This document shows positions 34,984 to 41,805 of a stretch of DNA of 64,000 bases, in pieces. The stretch covers positions 58,150 through 122,149 of the forward strand of contig CAKSZF010000002.1 of the NCBI GenBank assembly GCA_934525405.1, given 5' to 3'. How positions within the stretch are numbered: position 1 is the first letter of the stretch; each line of letters begins with the position of its first letter. The notes under the pieces were generated by a model that ran no database searches, was not told the DNA's origin, and saw only the letters and a list, made by a program, of their open reading frames with translations. A program made the position numbers and the translations under genes. The DNA is from an uncultured Faecalibacterium sp. GTDB taxonomy: Bacteria; Bacillota; Clostridia; Oscillospirales; Ruminococcaceae.

Positions 34984-35060
34984 GGGGTACTCCCCAGCAA
35001 GCATTTTTGCAGGGAGTGGCTACACTCCCTATGCTTGCTACGTTACCTCTCCCCACTACT
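34984..35060 (-). other. Candidate origin of transfer (oriT)
   Basis: Nested inverted repeats lie directly upstream of mobC: GCAAGCAT (34997-35004) with ATGCTTGC (35031-35038), inside them AGGGAGTG (35011-35018) with CACTCCCT (35023-35030), and next to them GGGGTACTCCCC (34984-34995). Such repeats next to mobC-mobA are the usual oriT arrangement. The nick position cannot be set by eye. Confidence 0.6.
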
Positions 35061-35095
35061 ATGACACCACAACATCCCCGTTTTGCCCGCAAAAT

Positions 35096-35129
35096 ACAAA
35101 AAAATAAGAGGACGCTTTTTGCATCCTCT
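35096..35129 (-). terminator. Terminator of the XRE regulator gene
   Basis: Read on the minus strand, AGAGGATGC and GCGTCCTCT form the stem and CTTATTTTTTTG follows. It lies 20 bases after the stop codon. Confidence 0.7.
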
Positions 35130-35148
35130 CAATGACCATGCGTGGCAA

Positions 35149-35517
35149 TCAGACACACGCGGGCTCTTTTTCCTGTTCATGGATTCGCAGGGCACCGTCA
35201 ATGGCACCTTCTACGATGGGTAAGTATTCTTCCGGGCAAAGCTGCAGCTTGTGGCTGACCCGCTGACGTTCCGCACTTTCTTCCCGCATGAGTTCCGGGT
35301 TGAAGTACCGCTCCACGGGCAGACCACATATTTTTATCAGCTGAATCACCACCGGCAGGCTGGGCAGCGTGCCTTCGTTTTCGATGTTCGCAAGATACCG
35401 GCTGTCACAATGTATCATGTCAGCCAGCGCACTGCGGGAAAGTTGTTTTGCCTTTCGAGCTGCCTTGACATCCGCTCCGAACGTTTCAAAGCCGGGACAG
35501 TCCTCAATTTTCGCCAT
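35149..35517 (-). CDS. XRE-family transcriptional regulator
   Basis: 122 residues. Residues 13-70 are a Cro/CI-type helix-turn-helix: FGADVKAARKAKQLSRSALA, then HCDSRYLANIENEGTLPSLP. The C-terminal tail (SHKLQLCPEEYLPIVEGAID) may serve dimerisation. It sits between the mobilisation genes and the next cargo, a usual place for an element-control repressor. Two near-identical 16-bp sequences (35535-35550 and 35588-35603) lie upstream, 53 bases apart (five helical turns), and are probable operators. Confidence 0.8.
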   Translation of the reverse strand: MAKIEDCPGFETFGADVKAARKAKQLSRSALADMIHCDSRYLANIENEGTLPSLPVVIQLIKICGLPVERYFNPELMREESAERQRVSHKLQLCPEEYLPIVEGAIDGALRIHEQEKEPACV

Positions 35518-35534
35518 TCTGCATCACCCATATA

Positions 35535-35603
35535 CATTTTATAGTTCATGAGCGATTGGCGAAATGTTGCTATGTCCGTTCTGTCTACATTTTATAATTC
35601 ATG
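35535..35603 (-). promoter_or_regulatory. Repeated sites upstream of the XRE gene
   Basis: CATTTTATAGTTCATG (35535) and CATTTTATAATTCATG (35588) differ at one base. The first continues into GAGCGATTG, a sequence shared with the region upstream of the serine recombinase at 45125-45140. Confidence 0.55.
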
Positions 35604-35682
35604 TTTATTTGATTATGGCAATACATAACCATGACACCAGAGTAGACTAATCTGGGCCATCCTGAACAGCCCATAAGAAAGC

Positions 35683-35764
35683 CATTTAGAGAATTTTCAA
35701 AATGAGTGTTGACTTTCTTTCTTATTGTGCTACAATGAAAATATCATTTAGAGATTTTTCAAAA
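35683..35764 (+). promoter_or_regulatory. Promoter flanked by two operator copies for the SdpR-like operon
   Basis: TTGACT (35709-35714) and TACAAT (35731-35736) with 16-base spacing lie between two copies of ATTTAGA-N5-TTCAAAAT (35684-35703 and 35746-35764). A third, inverted copy precedes the ABC transporter genes at 37032-37052. The likely ligand is the ArsR-type repressor encoded just downstream. Confidence 0.7.
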
Positions 35765-35792
35765 TAACAGGGGGGGCAAAGGTGAAAGCACT

Positions 35793-36077
35793 GTGAGTTT
35801 ACCTAATATTTTCAAAGCATTAAGTGATCCTGTCCGACGGGAGATACTACTGAAACTAAAACAAAAACGGAAGATGTCAGCCGGTGAAATTGCCGCAGAA
35901 TTTGACTTGACTAATGCCACTATTTCATACCACCTTTCCACTCTAAAAAAGGCTGATTTGATTTTTGAAACACGCTATCAGAAATACATCTATTATGAAA
36001 TCAATACATCGGTATTTGAAAGTGTTGTCATGTGGCTTATGCAATTTCAGGAGGATAAAGATGAACCCCAAAAATAA
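35793..36077 (+). CDS. ArsR-type autorepressor, SdpR-like
   Basis: 94 residues from GTG 35793. The chain is a single winged helix: IFKALSDPVRREILLKLK, the recognition helix in FDLTNATISYHLSTLKKADL and the wing YIYYEINTSV. No metal-binding cysteines, so it is of the SdpR subtype that represses the sdpRI immunity operon, not a metal sensor. The next gene encodes the SdpI-type membrane protein and overlaps its end by 17 bases. In Bacillus, SdpI binds SdpR at the membrane when toxin is present, which frees the promoter; the same circuit is plausible here. Confidence 0.85.
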   Translation: MSLPNIFKALSDPVRREILLKLKQKRKMSAGEIAAEFDLTNATISYHLSTLKKADLIFETRYQKYIYYEINTSVFESVVMWLMQFQEDKDEPQK

Positions 36078-36657
36078 ACGAACCTTGTTTCTGACAAGTA
36101 CAATTTGCATTATTTTGTCCATCGTAGCATTCGCTCTGTCCCACATGGGCGAGGCCAGCAACGAAAACTATATTCTGCTCTATGTGATTGCCGTTTTGCT
36201 GAATATTGTTCTGAACCTTGCGCTTAGTATCAAAATCGCTTCGACAAACGGAGCCAAGGCGTTAGTATCTTTGGGTAAATGGATTATGCCGATTGCGGGA
36301 GTTGTATATTTGATCCCGCAGGTATATTCCGTACTTTTTCCCGCTAAGACTATGCAAGATACTTATTGGTATGTCTTTATTGGCATTTTATTTATTGTCA
36401 GCGGCAATTATTTCCCCAAAAACCACATCAACCCCTATATCGGGCTAAAGTTTCCATGGTTATTCAATGATGAAGAAGGCTGGTACAAGACGCATCGGCT
36501 GGGCGGCTACACATGGATATTAGCCGGTATTGTCAGCATTCTTCATCCACTACACAATCTTGTTTTTGTAACCGTTCCGCTAATCATTTTTCTGGTTGGC
36601 ATTGTCCCGTTGGTCTATTCGCTTGTCCTCTATTTTAAGAGGAAACGAAGCAATTAA
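36061..36657 (+). CDS. SdpI-family membrane immunity protein
   Basis: 198 residues from ATG 36061 with AGGAGG upstream. Six hydrophobic segments: about residues 10-27, 35-54, 67-85, 94-112, 139-158 and 162-186. The loop YFPKNHINPYIGLKFPW, followed by WYKTHRLGGYTWILAG, is the SdpI family signature. SdpI protects against the SDP peptide toxin and acts as signal relay to SdpR. No SdpC-like toxin gene is visible, so this may give immunity against other strains. Confidence 0.85.
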   Translation: MNPKNKRTLFLTSTICIILSIVAFALSHMGEASNENYILLYVIAVLLNIVLNLALSIKIASTNGAKALVSLGKWIMPIAGVVYLIPQVYSVLFPAKTMQDTYWYVFIGILFIVSGNYFPKNHINPYIGLKFPWLFNDEEGWYKTHRLGGYTWILAGIVSILHPLHNLVFVTVPLIIFLVGIVPLVYSLVLYFKRKRSN

Positions 36658-36671
36658 AGGAGGTAATACTT

Positions 36672-36980
36672 ATGAAGTCCGCAACGAAGCATATTGTTAT
36701 CAGCACCATTTTGTGTGCATTGACGCTGGTAGTCTTTCTCGCTTTCTATAACCGCCTGCCGGCGTCTATCCCCGTCCACTTTGATTCTACCGGAGTTGCA
36801 AATTCTTTCTGGCCCCGCAATGTTGTAGTGTTCGGCGTCCCTGTGGCTTGCGTCCTGCTGAACCTCATTTCTGGCTTTACCGTAAGGCAGAAAGAGAATG
36901 CAAAGCCGTATATGTACTATATCATGGCTGTTGTTGCATTCGTAGCAACGGGCATCATGATTTATTTGGGGATGAAGTGA
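36672..36980 (+). CDS. DUF1648 membrane protein
   Basis: 102 residues, ATG 36672 with AAAGGAGG upstream. Three hydrophobic segments (about 8-26, 49-66 and 80-99) and the DUF1648 signature LPASIPVHFDSTGVANSFW. DUF1648 is also found as the N-terminal part of longer SdpI-like proteins, so this is probably a separated helper of the immunity protein before it. It follows sdpI by 14 bases. Confidence 0.75.
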   Translation: MKSATKHIVISTILCALTLVVFLAFYNRLPASIPVHFDSTGVANSFWPRNVVVFGVPVACVLLNLISGFTVRQKENAKPYMYYIMAVVAFVATGIMIYLGMK

Positions 36981-37031
36981 ATTTCCCCAACAAGAACTTT
37001 GGTGGCGGAACGGTTATTTTTTTTTGAGTTT

Positions 37032-37052
37032 CATTTTGAAATTTTTCTAAAT
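37032..37052 (-). promoter_or_regulatory. Third copy of the SdpR-like operator, before the ABC genes
   Basis: The reverse complement of 37032-37052 reads ATTTAGAAAAATTTCAAAATG and differs at about three positions from the copy at 35684. It lies 17 bases before the ABC ATPase start, so the repressor probably also controls the transporter. Confidence 0.6.
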
Positions 37053-37068
37053 AAAGACAAGGAATGCT

Positions 37069-37803
37069 ATGTTACAAATCAAGAACTTATCCAAAAGCTA
37101 CGGTGCGAAAAAGGCTGTAAGCAACCTTAGTTTTGTCGTGGAAGATGGCGACATAATGGGCTTCATCGGAAAGAATGGAGCTGGCAAAACCACAACATTG
37201 AAAGCCTGTTTAGGTATCATCGGCATTGACGAGGGAGAAATCCTTTTGGATGGAACTTCTGTCCTAAAAGAACCGTTGGCTTGTAAGCAGAAGATGGCGT
37301 ATGTGCCAGATAATCCCCAGCTTGACGAGTATATGACAGGATTGCAGTATATCAACTTTATCTGTGATATTTACGAAGTACCGTCCAAGATGCGGAAACA
37401 AAACTTCGAGAAATTGGCCTTGGCTTTTCAGATGGGGCCGCATTTGAATAACTTGATTTCCTCTTACTCCCACGGCATGAAACAGAAACTTGCGCTGATT
37501 GCCGCCTTTTCACACACGCCTAAACTGCTGATATTGGATGAACCTTTCGTCGGATTAGACCCGGAGGCATTTGTGATCCTGAAAGAGCAGATGAAAGAAC
37601 TCTGTGCAAGTGGAAATTCCGTTCTGTTTTCAAGCCATATTCTTGATGTGGTAGAAAAGGTGTGCAATAAAGTGTCCGTTATTAAGCATGGACAATTACT
37701 GTATTCCGGCAGGACAACAGAAATCGTTGGAACAAAGGGTTTGGAAGAAGTATTTATGGAGATGAATGGCGATGAAATTTCTGTTACCCCTACTAAGGAA
37801 TAA
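37069..37803 (+). CDS. ABC transporter ATP-binding protein
   Basis: 244 residues: Walker A GKNGAGKTT near 37-45, signature SSYSHGMKQKLALIAAF, Walker B LLILDEPFVGLDPEA and switch His in FSSHILDVVEKV. The SHGMK signature and MGFIGKNGAGKTT opening are typical of the CcmA/BcrA/NatA exporter group used for self-protection against peptides and for membrane stress. The permease gene starts inside its 3' end (38-base overlap). Likely regulated by the operator at 37032. Confidence 0.9.
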   Translation: MLQIKNLSKSYGAKKAVSNLSFVVEDGDIMGFIGKNGAGKTTTLKACLGIIGIDEGEILLDGTSVLKEPLACKQKMAYVPDNPQLDEYMTGLQYINFICDIYEVPSKMRKQNFEKLALAFQMGPHLNNLISSYSHGMKQKLALIAAFSHTPKLLILDEPFVGLDPEAFVILKEQMKELCASGNSVLFSSHILDVVEKVCNKVSVIKHGQLLYSGRTTEIVGTKGLEEVFMEMNGDEISVTPTKE

Positions 37804-39385
37804 TCTTTTGCAGCTATCTCATGCCAATCAGCTTCGATATGCAGATACAAAGAACCGCACAAAAACGATCACTTTGTATATGCTTATAGCCGCGATCCTA
37901 ATGGGATTGCTTGCATACCTGATTTACTCCTTGAAAATCATTTATTCTATTGCGTGGTCGTTGGAAGAAGTAGTCATAGAACTTGTTGTTCCTATGGCGC
38001 TAATCTGCGTGATACTCAATATTGCGATTAGTGTTTTTTGGGGAAGCGGCCTGCTCCTTAGCGATACTAACATTGACAGTGTGCTTGCGCTTCCAATTCC
38101 GCTGCGTACATTGATACTCTCAAAATTGAGTGTCTTGTTTATAGTTGAAGTAGCCCTTACTGCGGCTCTGCTGCTTCCTATGATGGTGCTGTTTGGCCTG
38201 ACCGCAGATATGGGATTTCCGTTTTATCTAATTGTGCTTGAAATAACAATCCTCTTTCCTGTCATTCCCGGCCTTTTGGGAACAATGATCGGAACACAGA
38301 TTTACCGCATCTTGAAAAGTTCCTCTGCTCGTATCGCCCGACTAAAGGCAGCGGCGGCTATTCTGGTTTTGTTTGCATTTATGATCTTTATGTTCTGCAA
38401 ATTCCCTGATATAGCTGCCGGAAATTTTGGGGATGTTATTTCTACCTCGACTTTTACACTTTATGCAGGCCGGTATATTCACCGATTGCTTAACGGGGAC
38501 TATCTGTTGATAGGTTTATACTTCGGCGGGGTATTCCTGATAGGCGTTACTCTGCTCTATGGTCTAATCAAAATATTTCGTAACTGGTATAGCAATGATG
38601 CAATACAAGGCTCAAAAAGTCAGCCCGTCGATTGGAACAAAGAAACCACGGAACAGCACAGCCCGGTATCTGCTCTTTTAGAAAGAGAGCGCACACGTTA
38701 TTTTTCGCTTCCAGTATATCTAACCAATACCGCCTGCGGATTGCTTTTTGCTGCGGTCTTTGTTCTGCTGGTTGTTTTAATGTCGGATAAGATCACACCA
38801 TACATTTATCAGTTGGCCGAATATTTTCAGGTGCCTTTTGCTGATTATGATGTGCTGTTCATATATGCTTTTTCTATCTTGACAACAATATCCTGCACAA
38901 CCTATGTCAGTATTTCTATCGAGGGGAAACAGATTGAAATACTGAAATCCTTACCCATTGCGGCAAAGAGCCTCTTTCGAGTAAAGCTGCTGCACCATCT
39001 CTCAATGTCTGTACCGACAATTTTTGTTTTGAATACCATCATGGCATTGTATTTGCAATGGTCTTTCCCTAAAGCTATGCTGGGGTATGCTTTTCCTTTG
39101 CTATGTTCGGTGCTGATTGGAATGATAGGCTACATCTTAAATCTTATTTTCCCAAATTTTGAATGGGAGAATGTCACCCACATTATCAAGCAAAGCCTAC
39201 CAGCGATTTTGACAGCATTGATTGGAGTTGTAGTTACCTGCGGAACGGCATATTTGTTGTTGAGATTTTTCCCAAGTTCTTTGTTTATCGGGAGTTGGAT
39301 TGCCTGTGCAATCATTTTACTGTTGTTTTTAGCAATGGTGACGTGGGTAGACAAAAAAGGTCAGTATTTATATTACAAAGTTTAA
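37766..39385 (+). CDS. ABC transporter permease, about 12 membrane segments
   Basis: 539 residues. Hydrophobic segments occur in two clusters of about six (residues 35-265 and 320-535), separated by a cytoplasmic stretch around residues 275-305 (NWYSNDAIQGSKSQPVDWNK), so the subunit alone may provide all membrane helices of the transporter. It starts within the ATPase gene. The family is the ABC-2-like group of exporters. With the SdpR/SdpI pair before it, a role in resistance to an antimicrobial peptide is inferred. Confidence 0.8.
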   Translation: MAMKFLLPLLRNNLLQLSHANQLRYADTKNRTKTITLYMLIAAILMGLLAYLIYSLKIIYSIAWSLEEVVIELVVPMALICVILNIAISVFWGSGLLLSDTNIDSVLALPIPLRTLILSKLSVLFIVEVALTAALLLPMMVLFGLTADMGFPFYLIVLEITILFPVIPGLLGTMIGTQIYRILKSSSARIARLKAAAAILVLFAFMIFMFCKFPDIAAGNFGDVISTSTFTLYAGRYIHRLLNGDYLLIGLYFGGVFLIGVTLLYGLIKIFRNWYSNDAIQGSKSQPVDWNKETTEQHSPVSALLERERTRYFSLPVYLTNTACGLLFAAVFVLLVVLMSDKITPYIYQLAEYFQVPFADYDVLFIYAFSILTTISCTTYVSISIEGKQIEILKSLPIAAKSLFRVKLLHHLSMSVPTIFVLNTIMALYLQWSFPKAMLGYAFPLLCSVLIGMIGYILNLIFPNFEWENVTHIIKQSLPAILTALIGVVVTCGTAYLLLRFFPSSLFIGSWIACAIILLLFLAMVTWVDKKGQYLYYKV

Positions 39386-39410
39386 TCAAGGATTGAAGGG
39401 AGTTTTGATT

Positions 39411-39785
39411 ATGTGGTTTATCTGGATTATGTGGGTGATTGTGGCAATCGCTATTATCGCTACGATTATCTTGTTGACGGGCAAAGGAAGTATGTTGGTT
39501 TCAGGATTTAATACGAAAAGCCCCGAAGAACGTGCGAAATACGATAAGGAAAAGGTAAGCAAGCAGACTGGATTGCTTATGATTTTCGTCGATGTTGGGT
39601 TGCTGGCCTTGACATCGTACATTCAATTTCGGGCCATCCCGGCGATACAGAATATCACTATTTCGGACTATGGCACGGAAATAACTATTGTCGCGCTGGG
39701 TATCTGTGCATATATCATTGTTATCGGCATTTGGGCTGCTATGCGTGGTTTCAAGAACTGCAAGAATGACGGTACAAAGCAATGA
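39411..39785 (+). CDS. DUF3784 membrane protein
   Basis: 124 residues from ATG 39411 (GGGAG upstream). Three membrane segments: residues 2-24, 55-75 and 88-110. The loop GKGSMLVSGFNTKSPEERAK is the DUF3784 signature, seen in small membrane proteins encoded next to exporters and stress operons. Function unknown. Its stop overlaps the next gene by four bases. Confidence 0.75.
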   Translation: MWFIWIMWVIVAIAIIATIILLTGKGSMLVSGFNTKSPEERAKYDKEKVSKQTGLLMIFVDVGLLALTSYIQFRAIPAIQNITISDYGTEITIVALGICAYIIVIGIWAAMRGFKNCKNDGTKQ

Positions 39786-39967
39786 TCGAAACATGGATAT
39801 TGTGTCCAGTATGCGATTCCAAAACGCGAGTACGAATACGAGAAGATACAGTTCTTGAAAACTTCCCGTTGTACTGTCCCAAATGCAAGCATGAAACATT
39901 GATCTCCGCACGACAACTGAATATATCTGTTATCAAAGAGCCAGACGCACAGACGCAGAGCCGGTAA
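39782..39967 (+). CDS. Cysteine-rich KTR protein of mobile elements
   Basis: 61 residues. The pattern CPVCDSKTRVRIREDTVL, then YCPKCKHETLI, gives two CxxC pairs for one zinc with KTR after the first, the defining mark of the KTR family carried by TnpX- and Tn916-type elements in gut Firmicutes. Role unknown, possibly nucleic acid binding. It overlaps the preceding gene (ATGA). Confidence 0.85.
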   Translation: MIETWILCPVCDSKTRVRIREDTVLENFPLYCPKCKHETLISARQLNISVIKEPDAQTQSR

Positions 39968-40091
39968 TGCACAAGGTGAATTCACTTGTGATTATCGGTT
40001 CTTTTTTTCAGTATATGATGAGAACCTGCCCCGACTAAGGGGAAATAAAAAAGCCGTTGGTTGGAGCAGGTGACTCTTTGCGCCCATTTTG

Positions 40092-40135
40092 AACCGGCGG
40101 TGTTTGAGAAAATCAAGGCCGCCGGCTCTTTTTGC
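40092..40135 (+). terminator. Terminator after the KTR gene
   Basis: ACCGGCGG and CCGCCGGCT form the stem with an intervening loop of about 20 bases; CTTTTTG follows. Confidence 0.75.
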
Positions 40136-40184
40136 TTATCAAAGCGTTTCATCGTCCGTATGGCGGCCATAGGAGGATGCTGCC

Positions 40185-40286
40185 ATGCGCCTGATATTCT
40201 ATCGAACGCCCAGCTTTGAACTGTCAAAAAAAGCCTTGCTCCCGCACAGGGTCAGCAGGGCTTTTACTATGTACTATACGATGTAG
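40185..40286 (+). CDS. Possible 33-residue leader peptide
   Basis: ATG 40185 follows AGGAGG at 11 bases and opens a 33-codon frame (MRLIFYRTPSFELSKKALLP and on to TMYYTM). The frame contains a hairpin with arms AAAGCCTTGCT and AGCAGGGCTTT, so translation could control an attenuator. It may be a leader for the sigma-factor transcript; it may also be chance. The rest of 39968-40488 shows no gene. Confidence 0.3.
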   Translation: MRLIFYRTPSFELSKKALLPHRVSRAFTMYYTM

Positions 40287-40488
40287 GTACTGCGCGTTTC
40301 GTGCTGCCATTATGCCCGGTTGGCCGTTTTCGGTCTGCTGGGCTTTTCTATTGCCGCCTGAAAAGCTGCCTGTTTCAAAAATATTTTTGGAAATTTTCAA
40401 AAAAGCGGGCAGAATCGGGTGTTTCAGGTGTCATATTAGCGGAAAGGGAAAAATCCACCCGACATCCCCACGGAAAGGGGGTGAGAAG

Positions 40489-40920
40489 ATGGAAGCTATC
40501 CCTCGCAACGATGGCGAACAGTACCGATTCGATGCGTTCTGCAAAGCGGTGCTGCGAAATGAGGCCCGGAACTATCACCGAAACAAAAAACGCCTGCTTG
40601 ACCGTGAAAAGTCATTCAGCGTTCTGTCGATGGAAGAACTGGGGCAGCTCACGAGTGTAGACCATTATCCGAGTGAAGAATTTGTATTTTCATCCTACGG
40701 CTGTGATCTGCACATCGACAATGAGCTTGTTGCCAACGCGTTTGCCGCCCTGCCGAAGCAAGAACAAAGCATTCTGATTCTGTTTTGTGTTCTGGAACTG
40801 GGCGACGGTGAGATTGGCGACCTCATGGGAATGTCCCGGAGTGCTGTACAGCGCCACCGGACAAAAACGCTGAACGAGCTGCGAAAAAAGCTAAAGGCGC
40901 ACTTGCCGGAGGGAGGTTAG
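40489..40920 (+). CDS. Sigma-70-like factor of the TnpX element
   Basis: 143 residues from ATG 40489, with AAAGGGGGTG upstream. Residues 10-45 resemble sigma region 2 (FDAFCKAVLRNEARNYHR), and residues 85-140 region 4 (ALPKQEQSILILFCVLELGD, then MSRSAVQRHRTKTLNELRKKL). Such short ECF-like factors precede the helix-turn-helix, TnpW and TnpX genes in many Clostridia elements and probably drive or coordinate their expression. Confidence 0.85.
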   Translation: MEAIPRNDGEQYRFDAFCKAVLRNEARNYHRNKKRLLDREKSFSVLSMEELGQLTSVDHYPSEEFVFSSYGCDLHIDNELVANAFAALPKQEQSILILFCVLELGDGEIGDLMGMSRSAVQRHRTKTLNELRKKLKAHLPEGG

Positions 40921-40926
40921 GCGTAA

Positions 40927-41172
40927 ATGAACTCCTATGAACACACGAGCAGAGATTTTTTACCGCTCTCGGTGATTCGCTCCGCCTGCGCTGGGGACAC
41001 CGATGCAGTTGAACAGGTTTTGCGACATTACAGAGGTTATATCAACAAGCTCTGTACAGGCATTCTCTATGACAAGCACGGTCAGCCTCATGTGTGCATA
41101 GACGAGTACATGAAACGCCATCTGGAAATCAAACTGATTTCTTCTATTGTAACCAAAGCCGAAACGGTCTGA
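40927..41172 (+). CDS. HTH_16-type regulatory protein of the TnpX element
   Basis: 81 residues. The sequence LPLSVIRSACAGDTDAVEQVLRHYRGYI, of which the core VIRSACAGDTDAVEQVL is diagnostic, matches the short helix-turn-helix family (PF12645) resembling sigma region 2 that follows the sigma-like gene in Tn916- and TnpX-type elements. Six bases separate it from the sigma gene, so the two are co-expressed. Confidence 0.85.
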   Translation: MNSYEHTSRDFLPLSVIRSACAGDTDAVEQVLRHYRGYINKLCTGILYDKHGQPHVCIDEYMKRHLEIKLISSIVTKAETV

Positions 41173-41221
41173 CCCTTTCCACGTTTCGGAACAGGACCTT
41201 GAAAAATATGCCCGCAGGACA

Positions 41222-41377
41222 ATGGCGGTGCATCATAGGGCAAACGGATACGTTGCTGTCTGTATCGAGCCGGACGGCGGGTGCGCCACGATGCTTTTCT
41301 CTGAAAAGTGGAGCGATCATCACCACGCCGCAATGCAAGCGCGGCTGCTTGCGGGCCATGACATACAGGCAGGCTGA
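41222..41377 (+). pseudogene. Fragment of a small element gene
   Basis: An open frame continuous with sequence back to 41174 reads FHVSEQDLEKYARRT and then VAVCIEPDGGCATMLF and ends with TGA 41375-41377. There is no ribosome binding site and no start before ATG 41222. It looks like the 3' part of a gene whose front was deleted. Family not recognised. Confidence 0.35.
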
Positions 41378-41464
41378 TACTCCCTTACCGTCAAAGTCCG
41401 AGCGTTCAGAGCGTCGCAGGCAATGAGTAGGGCTGCATGAGGAATGCAGGGGTGAGATTCCCGT

Positions 41465-41482
41465 GGGCTGCTGCCAGCAGCC
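41465..41482 (+). terminator. Short hairpin before tnpW
   Basis: GGCTGCT and AGCAGCC with a three-base loop; the T run (CATTTTTTG) starts 13 bases later, so it is a weak candidate. Confidence 0.35.
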
Positions 41483-41527
41483 ATCCGTTGGCTCATTTTT
41501 TGATTTTTAAGAAAGGGGATTTTTACG

Positions 41528-41707
41528 ATGCAAGCGAAAAAGACAAACCCGGAAAAAACAAAAAATCCAGAGATGCTTACTCTGGATTCGACTTATCGTA
41601 TTGGCAATCGCTCCTTTATCGTTGAGCCGGTGTTCAAAGAAGAAAGCTCCCAGACCTTAGGAGAAGTTCTTCTCCGGCTGATGAAATCCGAAAGCGAAAA
41701 ATTATAA
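41528..41707 (+). CDS. TnpW-like small protein
   Basis: 59 residues from ATG 41528, nine bases after AAAGGGGA. The sequence STYRIGNRSFIVEPVFKEES, ending in SQTLGEVLLRLMKSESEKL (read as two blocks), follows the TnpW family pattern of a short beta part and a C-terminal helix. TnpW proteins are encoded just before TnpX-type recombinases. Function unknown, perhaps recombination directionality or regulation. Confidence 0.7.
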   Translation: MQAKKTNPEKTKNPEMLTLDSTYRIGNRSFIVEPVFKEESSQTLGEVLLRLMKSESEKL

Positions 41708-41805
41708 TGACCTTTCGGGAGGCAGCGGACAGAGAAAGCGGATTGTGTTATAATATAGGTGTACAAGTGAATTTGCTATTCGACTGTCCCAAGAAAGGAG
41801 CGAGT

